A DNA stretch of 64,000 nt. Source: Stenotrophomonas humi. GTDB lineage: Bacteria > Pseudomonadota > Gammaproteobacteria > Xanthomonadales > Xanthomonadaceae. The notes beneath the pieces were generated by a model. It had not been told where the DNA came from and did not search any database. It worked only from the letters and a program-made list of their open reading frames with translations. How positions within the stretch are numbered: position 1 is the stretch's first letter; the number at the start of each line of letters is the position of its first letter. The DNA is taken from the NCBI RefSeq assembly GCF_001431415.1, contig NZ_LDJI01000019.1, positions 62,001 through 126,000 of the forward strand. Direction: 5' to 3'. Both the position numbers and the translations under genes were made by a program. This document shows positions 59,500 through 64,000 of this stretch, piece by piece.

Positions 59500-60354
59500 A
59501 TGAATCTCCCTGCACAGCAGCAGAGCGCGCTTGTACCCCAGCCGCGCCAGCAATTTGACCTTAGCCCGCAGACGTTCGAGCAGGCGCTGACCTTCTGCGA
59601 CTACCTCGCCGACAGCGACTTGGCCCCCAAGGACTTCAAGGGCAAGCCGGCCAACTGCCTGATCGCCATCCAGTGGGGTTCCGAGCTTGGCCTGAAGCCG
59701 CTGCAAGCCGTGCAGAACATCGCAGTGATCAACGGGCGCGCAGCGCTTTGGGGCGACGCGGTGATCGCCCTGGTGCGCAGCTCGCCGCTGTGCGAGTACA
59801 TCACTGAATCGGACGACGGCAATGCCGCGATCTGCAAGGTGAAGCGCCGCGGCGAGGCAGAGGAGATCCGCACCTTCAGCATGGACGATGCGAAGGCTGC
59901 AGGCTTGGCCGGCAAGCAGGGTCCGTGGACCCAGTACCCGAAGCGCATGCGGCAGATGCGGGCCCGTGCCTTCGCCCTGCGCGACGTCTTCCCGGACGTC
60001 CTGCGCGGCATGCCCATCGCCGAAGAAGTGATGGACATCCCGGCATCGGAGCCACACCGCACGACGGCTACTGTCGTCTCCACCGAGCCGGCGATCTACT
60101 CGGCCGAAGAGTTCGCCAAGAACCTGCCGGACTGGAAGGCGGTGATCGAGTCCGGTCGCAAGAGCGCCGACGACCTGATCGCGATGGTCGAAGCGAGGGC
60201 GAAAGCCCGCATGACCGACGAGCAGCGCCAGCAGTTGCGCAACTGCGAAGCCGTCGACGTGGCCGAGGAAGTGCCGCCGGCACCGGCTGCCAACACCGAA
60301 GCCACCACCAAAACCGATCCCATTGACTGGGACGCCGAAGGAGACCGCGCATGA
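59500..60354 (+). CDS. RecT-family single-strand annealing protein
   Basis: ATG 59500, eight bases after GGAG, gives 284 residues. The annealase core is visible: FCDYLADSDLAPKDFKGKPA, NCLIAIQWGSELGLKPLQAV, QNIAVINGRAALWGDAVIAL, YPKRMRQMRARAFALRDVFP. This matches phage RecT-like proteins that pair single strands during phage recombination. The exonuclease partner is the next gene with a four-base overlap. A start at 59320 would prepend a Pro/Ala-rich stretch overlapping the previous gene and is less likely. Confidence 0.87.
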   Translation: MNLPAQQQSALVPQPRQQFDLSPQTFEQALTFCDYLADSDLAPKDFKGKPANCLIAIQWGSELGLKPLQAVQNIAVINGRAALWGDAVIALVRSSPLCEYITESDDGNAAICKVKRRGEAEEIRTFSMDDAKAAGLAGKQGPWTQYPKRMRQMRARAFALRDVFPDVLRGMPIAEEVMDIPASEPHRTTATVVSTEPAIYSAEEFAKNLPDWKAVIESGRKSADDLIAMVEARAKARMTDEQRQQLRNCEAVDVAEEVPPAPAANTEATTKTDPIDWDAEGDRA

Positions 60355-62087
60355 AGATCATCAACCTGATCCAGGGCACCCCGGATTGGCACGCCCACCG
60401 CGCCCAGCACCACAACGCCAGCGACGCACCGGCCATGATGGGCTGCAGCCCGTACAAGACCCGCGCGCAGCTGCTGCGCGAAGTGGCCACCGGCGTTGCC
60501 CAGGAAGTGGATGCAGCCACGCAGCGCCGCTTTGACGACGGCCACCGCTTCGAGGATCTGGCCCGGCCGCTGGCCGAGCAGATCATCGGCGAAGAGCTGT
60601 TCCCGGTCACCGGCACGAACGGCAAGCTGTCGGCCAGCTTCGACGGCCTGACCATGGATGGCGAGACGGCGTTCGAGCACAAGAGCCTCAACGACCAATT
60701 GCGCCAAGCAATGCGCGACGAACTGGAGTTCGGCGGCGATCTGCCCTTGCACTACCAGGTGCAGATGGAGCAGCAGCTGCTGGTTTCTGGCGCCGAGCGT
60801 GTGCTGTTCATGGCGTCGAAGTGGAACGGCGAAGAGCTGGTCGAGGAACGCCACTGCTGGTACGTCAGCAACGCCGAGCTGCGCGCCAAGATCGTGGCCG
60901 GCTGGAAGCAGTACGAGGTAGACGTGGCTGCCTACGAGCCGGAGGCACCTGCAGCACTGGTCGCCACCGGCAGCGCTCCAGACCAGATGCCTGCCTTGCG
61001 CATCGAGGTCACCGGCATGGTCACTGCGTCGAACCTTGCCGAATGGAAAGAGCAGGCCATCGCGGTGTTCCAGAACATCAGCAAGGATCTGGTCACCGAT
61101 CAGGACTTCGCTGACGCGGAGAAGACCGTGAAGTGGTGCGGTGATATCGAGGACCAACTCAAGGGCGCCAAGCAACATGCCCTGAGCCAAACCGAGAGCA
61201 TCGATGCGCTGTTCCGCACCATCGACGCTATCAGCGAGCAGGCCCGCTCCACTCGGCTTGCGCTGGACAAGCTGGTCACGAAGCGGAAGGAGGAGCGTCG
61301 CACCGAGATTGGCAATGCAGCCCGCCGCGCGGTGCAGGACCATGTACGTGCCATCAACGACACGCTGGGTGAGCATGGCCTGCAGATGCCGTCGACGCTG
61401 GTCGCGGACATCGCCGCAGCAATGAAGGGAAAGCGTTCGTTCGCCAGCATGCAGGAGGCCGTCGACACGGTGGCCACCAATGCCAAGATCGACGCCAGCC
61501 AGGCCGCAGACCGCATCCGCGCCAACATTGCGATCATTGTCGAGCAGGCCGAGTACTCCACGCTGTTCGCCGACCGCGTGCAGCTCTGCGCCACCAAGGC
61601 GCCGGACGACCTGCGCAACCTGGTGGCCACTCGAATCGCGGCACACAAGCAGGCGGAACAGGAAAAGCTGGACGCCGCATGCGAGAAGATCCGCGAGGAA
61701 GAGGCGGCCAAGGCGCGCAAGCAGCTGGCAGACGAAGCGCTAGCGAAGCAGAAGCAGGAAGACGCCGAGCGAGTTGCTGCAGCTTCAGTTCCCAGCACCA
61801 CCGTCCAGCACCAGCAGGCCGTTGAGTCCTTGCTGGTTTCTCGCCCTGCAGCGGTCGCTTCGGCACCGCCCACTACCAGCACCGGCAAGCGCATCAAGCT
61901 CGGCGAGATCAACGCGGCGATCAGTCCGTTGTCCATCACCGCCGATGGCCTGGAATTGCTCGGATTCAAGCCGGTGGCACTGGAACGCAGCGCGAAGCTC
62001 TACGACGTTGGCCAGCTGCCGGGCATCTATGAAGCCATGCGTTCGCTGATCGTCGACGCCGAACACAACTACCCCCTGGCGGCCTGA
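60351..62087 (+). CDS. YqaJ-type phage exonuclease fused to a coiled-coil domain (578 aa)
   Basis: Residues 1-200 are a lambda-exonuclease/YqaJ-like nuclease: LIQGTPDWHAHRAQHHNASD, APAMMGCSPYKTRAQLLREV, DDGHRFEDLARPLAEQIIGE, SFDGLTMDGETAFEHKSLND and the catalytic region HYQVQMEQQLLVSGAERVLF. Residues 230-470 form a long helical DUF1351-like domain (VKWCGDIEDQLKGAKQHALS, AAHKQAEQEKLDAACEKIRE). The C-terminus GKRIKLGEINAAISPLSITA, DGLELLGFKPVALERSAKLY is a separate small module. It degrades one DNA strand to feed the RecT-like protein. Such a fusion is longer than the 200-220-residue stand-alone nuclease. Confidence 0.85.
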   Translation: MKIINLIQGTPDWHAHRAQHHNASDAPAMMGCSPYKTRAQLLREVATGVAQEVDAATQRRFDDGHRFEDLARPLAEQIIGEELFPVTGTNGKLSASFDGLTMDGETAFEHKSLNDQLRQAMRDELEFGGDLPLHYQVQMEQQLLVSGAERVLFMASKWNGEELVEERHCWYVSNAELRAKIVAGWKQYEVDVAAYEPEAPAALVATGSAPDQMPALRIEVTGMVTASNLAEWKEQAIAVFQNISKDLVTDQDFADAEKTVKWCGDIEDQLKGAKQHALSQTESIDALFRTIDAISEQARSTRLALDKLVTKRKEERRTEIGNAARRAVQDHVRAINDTLGEHGLQMPSTLVADIAAAMKGKRSFASMQEAVDTVATNAKIDASQAADRIRANIAIIVEQAEYSTLFADRVQLCATKAPDDLRNLVATRIAAHKQAEQEKLDAACEKIREEEAAKARKQLADEALAKQKQEDAERVAAASVPSTTVQHQQAVESLLVSRPAAVASAPPTTSTGKRIKLGEINAAISPLSITADGLELLGFKPVALERSAKLYDVGQLPGIYEAMRSLIVDAEHNYPLAA

Positions 62088-62089
62088 CC

Positions 62090-62210
62090 ATGGCCACCAG
62101 CATGCCCACCGCACACAGCAGCTACGTGCTGCCCCAGCACCACCGGAACCGGACTGCAGCGACGGTGCGCCGCATTGGAGGAAGCAGCATGAGCAACTGC
62201 TCAGCGCGCC
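62090..62210 (+). pseudogene. Truncated early gene, interrupted after a few dozen codons
   Basis: ATG 62090 follows the exonuclease stop by two bases and reads ATSMPTAHSSYVLPQHHRNR. A second in-frame ATG at 62189 has GGAGG seven bases before it and starts MSN. Immediately afterwards the DNA becomes the antisense of the 257-aa gene ending at 62201. The frame stays open to 63064 only by chance overlap. The early gene therefore seems to have been interrupted by insertion of the opposite-strand gene. Confidence 0.4.
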
Positions 62211-62974
62211 CTCTTTATCAACGACTCTTCGTGATCATACGTACTCAGGTGGGAGCCGGTGAACTTGGCGAAGTTCCTAGCCGCCGCAATGCTGTGAGCC
62301 AGCAAGCTGAGCAGGGAAGTTCGAAGGAGCATGTAGTCATTGAAGCCGTTTGCGTTCTTAGGAATCACCACTTCTGTCGCGGAATCAGCTTTGGGAACGC
62401 GTCCAGCTGCTCTCTTGGCGGCAACTCCAATGGTCTTCCACAAACCAATCAGTTGGGCGACCTGTTCGCCGAGTCCTTGCTCGAGACAATGAAGGCGATC
62501 CAGAGCGCTCTCGGCGGCTGGCAAGCAGGGGTGCGAAAGCTCTGCAAAAATCCAGTTGAGCTCTTCTCGCCCAATAACGGTTCCATCGGGCGCAATAGTT
62601 GCTTCGTCCAAAGTCTCGATGATCGACCCAAGCCTTACAGGGAGCATTGCGATTTCCGAATGGAGCAGGCTGCCAAGAATTTGGGCCGTCATCCGTCGCT
62701 GGTTGATCGTCTCTTCGTGCTGTCGCTCAGCAATAATTTTCGCCTCTTCAGCAATCCTTGCCGAGTCCTTGGCGATCTCTGCAGACAACAAGGTGATTTT
62801 CGCCGTATCGGAAGCAATATCGGCGGCGCGATTCGAGGTCAACCAGCTGCGAGCTGCTACAACCACGGTAGCGATACCAACGAACGCGCCAACAAGCACC
62901 GCCCAAGCGTCCCACCAAACCACGCACGTCTCGCTAAGCAACCAACACTGGCTCACGCCATCCAACATGCTCAT
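62201..62974 (-). CDS. Unknown membrane protein with coiled coil (257 aa), opposite-strand cargo gene
   Basis: ATG 62974 follows GGGGATCAGGGA. The N-terminus SMLDGVSQCWLLSETCVVWW is short, then one clear membrane helix (AWAVLVGAFVGIATVVVAAR). A long charged helix predicted as coiled coil follows (ITLLSAEIAKDSARIAEEAK, IIAERQHEETINQRRM), then a helical C-terminal domain (LNWIFAELSHPCLPAAESAL, LRTSLLSLLAHSIAAARNF). No family recognised. It is the only minus-strand gene within the early operon, with lower GC, and has its own start region, all signs of a lysogen-expressed cargo gene. Confidence 0.7.
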   Translation of the reverse strand: MSMLDGVSQCWLLSETCVVWWDAWAVLVGAFVGIATVVVAARSWLTSNRAADIASDTAKITLLSAEIAKDSARIAEEAKIIAERQHEETINQRRMTAQILGSLLHSEIAMLPVRLGSIIETLDEATIAPDGTVIGREELNWIFAELSHPCLPAAESALDRLHCLEQGLGEQVAQLIGLWKTIGVAAKRAAGRVPKADSATEVVIPKNANGFNDYMLLRTSLLSLLAHSIAAARNFAKFTGSHLSTYDHEESLIKRAR

Positions 62975-63056
62975 TCCCTGATCCCCCTGTGGATTGGGCG
63001 GCATTCTGCCATGCGTGCGAAAAATCCTCTCGCCGCCCGCCCGCAGGGGGTGAAGG

Positions 63057-63263
63057 ATGTCTGATGTGCAACTCGCTGTCCGAGAAGCCGTCACGGCTAT
63101 CTACCTCAGCGATTCCAGCGATTACCTGCCAGCGCTCTACAGCGTCGTGCAGGCACTAGACCCTGAGATGGCCGCGCTGATGGATTCGGATATGGACGCC
63201 GCTCTTGCACTCGCTGCGCCTGATCTGGTTGCGGACAGCCCGCAGGAGGCGAGCGATGCATAA
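63057..63263 (+). CDS. Small acidic early protein, 68 aa
   Basis: ATG 63057 follows GGGGGTGAAGG. The product (SDVQLAVREAVTAIYLSDSS, DYLPALYSVVQALDPEMAAL, MDSDMDAALALAAPDLVADS) is very acidic and helical. It resumes the plus-strand early operon after the interrupting opposite-strand gene. Acidic small proteins of this kind can be DNA mimics, but no specific evidence supports that here. Confidence 0.62.
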   Translation: MSDVQLAVREAVTAIYLSDSSDYLPALYSVVQALDPEMAALMDSDMDAALALAAPDLVADSPQEASDA

Positions 63264-63267
63264 ATAC

Positions 63268-63492
63268 TCAGGCAATCCCTTCAGCAGCATCCATCATTCT
63301 GCGCGCTGCAGCCCGCGCAGCGCTGATACCAGCGGCGAGCGCTTCGTCCTGAGTGCTGTATTCCCCAGAAGCCTCAACCATCGCCAGCACTCGGGCCTCA
63401 TAGCCAAGGTGGACATAGCCTGTTGCTGTGTACGGCCCAGAGCCGTTCCGAATGGCAATCAGGCGGCACGGACCCTCGAAATGTTGAGCCAT
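63268..63492 (-). CDS. Hypothetical protein, 74 aa
   Basis: ATG 63492 follows a very good site (AGGGGAAGGGGA). The product AQHFEGPCRLIAIRNGSGPY, TATGYVHLGYEARVLAMVEA, YSTQDEALAAGISAARAAAR has a beta-strand half and a helical half. It is convergent with the acidic early gene, four bases apart. Family unknown; the pattern Y.T.DEAL.AG also appears loosely in the next minus-strand frame. Confidence 0.65.
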   Translation of the reverse strand: MAQHFEGPCRLIAIRNGSGPYTATGYVHLGYEARVLAMVEASGEYSTQDEALAAGISAARAAARRMMDAAEGIA

Positions 63493-63588
63493 TCCCCTTC
63501 CCCTGAGTCGCCTGATGTAACGCATGTTTACGACTTTGAACTGCAGCATGCAAGCCCACCACCCCTGCCCTCTTTTAGGGGAGGCGCG

Positions 63589-64000
63589 ATGGATGATTTA
63601 GAACTGAAGGGAACCGTCGTCACCAACCCCAGTAACGGACTCCACTTGCCTTTCGATAAAGCCGGCTGCCTCGTTATAGGACTCGAAGGAGAGCCCAGTG
63701 TAGTAATGAGGACGCACAGCTGCGCGCGCGAAATGTCGGGCGACGATCAAAACACTAATGCTGCCGATCAGATCAGCTTCGACACATCCGTGAAGCTCCC
63801 AACCGCCGACGTATCTGAACATCGCCCATGTCCATCAATCTCTGATTGCGAGAGATTCATCGAGCGGAATTGTGCTGTCAAGCAACGAGGTATGAAGGTT
63901 GCTGCAGTAGCAACGCCGTGCCGCATGAGCACCAGCGGAGGCGTCGACCACGTCGCCCTCGGACACAGTCTCGCCCGCAAGGTCGGCGTGAATCTGGACA
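63589..64000 (+). CDS. Possible gene running off the window (partial; conflicts with a minus-strand frame)
   Basis: GGGGAGG lies five bases before ATG 63589 and the frame stays open for the remaining 137 codons: DDLELKGTVVTNPSNGLHLP, FDKAGCLVIGLEGEPSVVMR, later STSGGVDHVALGHSLARKVG. Third-codon GC is high, especially in the last 30 codons, in favour of coding. The many Cys and His residues in the middle are unusual. It competes with the minus-strand frame at 63598-63822. Confidence 0.42.
   Translation, partial: MDDLELKGTVVTNPSNGLHLPFDKAGCLVIGLEGEPSVVMRTHSCAREMSGDDQNTNAADQISFDTSVKLPTADVSEHRPCPSISDCERFIERNCAVKQRGMKVAAVATPCRMSTSGGVDHVALGHSLARKVGVNLD
63598..63822 (-). CDS. Possible hypothetical protein, 74 aa (conflicts with a plus-strand frame)
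   Basis: The frame reads FRYVGGWELHGCVEADLIGS, ISVLIVARHFARAAVRPHYY, LSFESYNEAAGFIERQVESV. Strand-then-helix layout and the FES.NEA..F pattern resemble the 74-aa gene downstream on the same strand, suggesting a related pair. The ribosome-binding site is modest. It overlaps entirely with the plus-strand frame from 63589; normally only one would be real. Confidence 0.42.
   Translation of the reverse strand: MFRYVGGWELHGCVEADLIGSISVLIVARHFARAAVRPHYYTGLSFESYNEAAGFIERQVESVTGVGDDGSLQF

Noticed and set aside
62090-63064. Long plus-strand frame of 324 codons
   Set aside because: Most of it is antisense to the well-supported 257-aa minus-strand gene and its sequence is not protein-like beyond the first 35 residues.

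Overview
The window reads as chromosome of a high-GC gammaproteobacterium of the Xanthomonadaceae, probably Stenotrophomonas or a close relative. This is inferred from the GumD/GumB-type exopolysaccharide genes, the housekeeping proteins (PyrD class 2, type I MurB, KdsA, ALDH7-type aldehyde dehydrogenase) and codon use. No rRNA gene is present to confirm it.

1-12.4 kb is a surface-polysaccharide locus. A minus-strand operon (10967 to 1488) encodes a GumD/WcaJ-type initiating phosphosugar transferase, a low-molecular-weight tyrosine phosphatase, a Wzc-type tyrosine autokinase, a TagD-like cytidylyltransferase, a Wzx-like flippase, a TagF/TagB-like polyol-phosphate transferase, a GT4 glycosyltransferase and a Wzy-like membrane protein. 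Together they suggest a Wzy-dependent polymer carrying glycerol-phosphate or a similar group. It is flanked by decaying genes: the 3' end of an outer-membrane export gene (Wza/GumB type), a frameshifted yjbF/gfcB, a gfcC fused by deletion to the tail of yjbH, and a degenerate galE.

12.6-19.9 kb is mostly ordinary core genome: kdsA, an aldehyde dehydrogenase, a DUF4190 membrane protein, a methyltransferase, pyrD-murB-DMT exporter in one run, and a DUF333 lipoprotein. 20-23.9 kb is a graveyard: a frameshifted SRPBCC gene, two IS3-type transposase remnants, an intact sugar/lipid-type methyltransferase, a broken integrase, and the 3' end of a tRNA-Pro(GGG) with its terminator. The orientation of the tRNA fragment places an integrated element to its right, running past base 64000.

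23.9-27.8 kb holds accessory genes at the left edge of that element: cho (UvrC-like nuclease), a Crp/Fnr regulator and small proteins. 27.9 kb to the end is a large, apparently intact podovirus-type prophage resembling the BPP-1/P22-like head-tail arrangement. Late genes are on the minus strand: TerS-TerL-portal-scaffold-capsid, head-tail adaptors, tail hub, internal virion proteins, then lambda-R-type endolysin, holin-like protein, Rz/Rz1 and an S74-chaperone tail fibre. Replication and recombination genes (DnaB helicase, replication initiator, NinB, DUF1364, RusA) lie upstream on the same strand. A divergent Cro/CI-like switch sits at 56.6 kb, and a plus-strand early operon carries a RecT-like annealing protein and a YqaJ-type exonuclease.

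The most interesting cargo sits inside the prophage. A three-gene toxin-antitoxin-chaperone cassette (HigB-HigA-SecB-like, 31.86-33.40 kb) with a palindromic operator and an unknown 273-aa membrane protein are inserted between virion and lysis genes. A second toxin-antitoxin pair lies at 57.7-58.36 kb. An unknown membrane/coiled-coil protein on the opposite strand interrupts the early operon at 62.2-62.97 kb. Repeated ATAGC-N3-GCTAT sites, twice at the same 25-bp spacing, appear to link the lysogeny switch with the early operon promoter.
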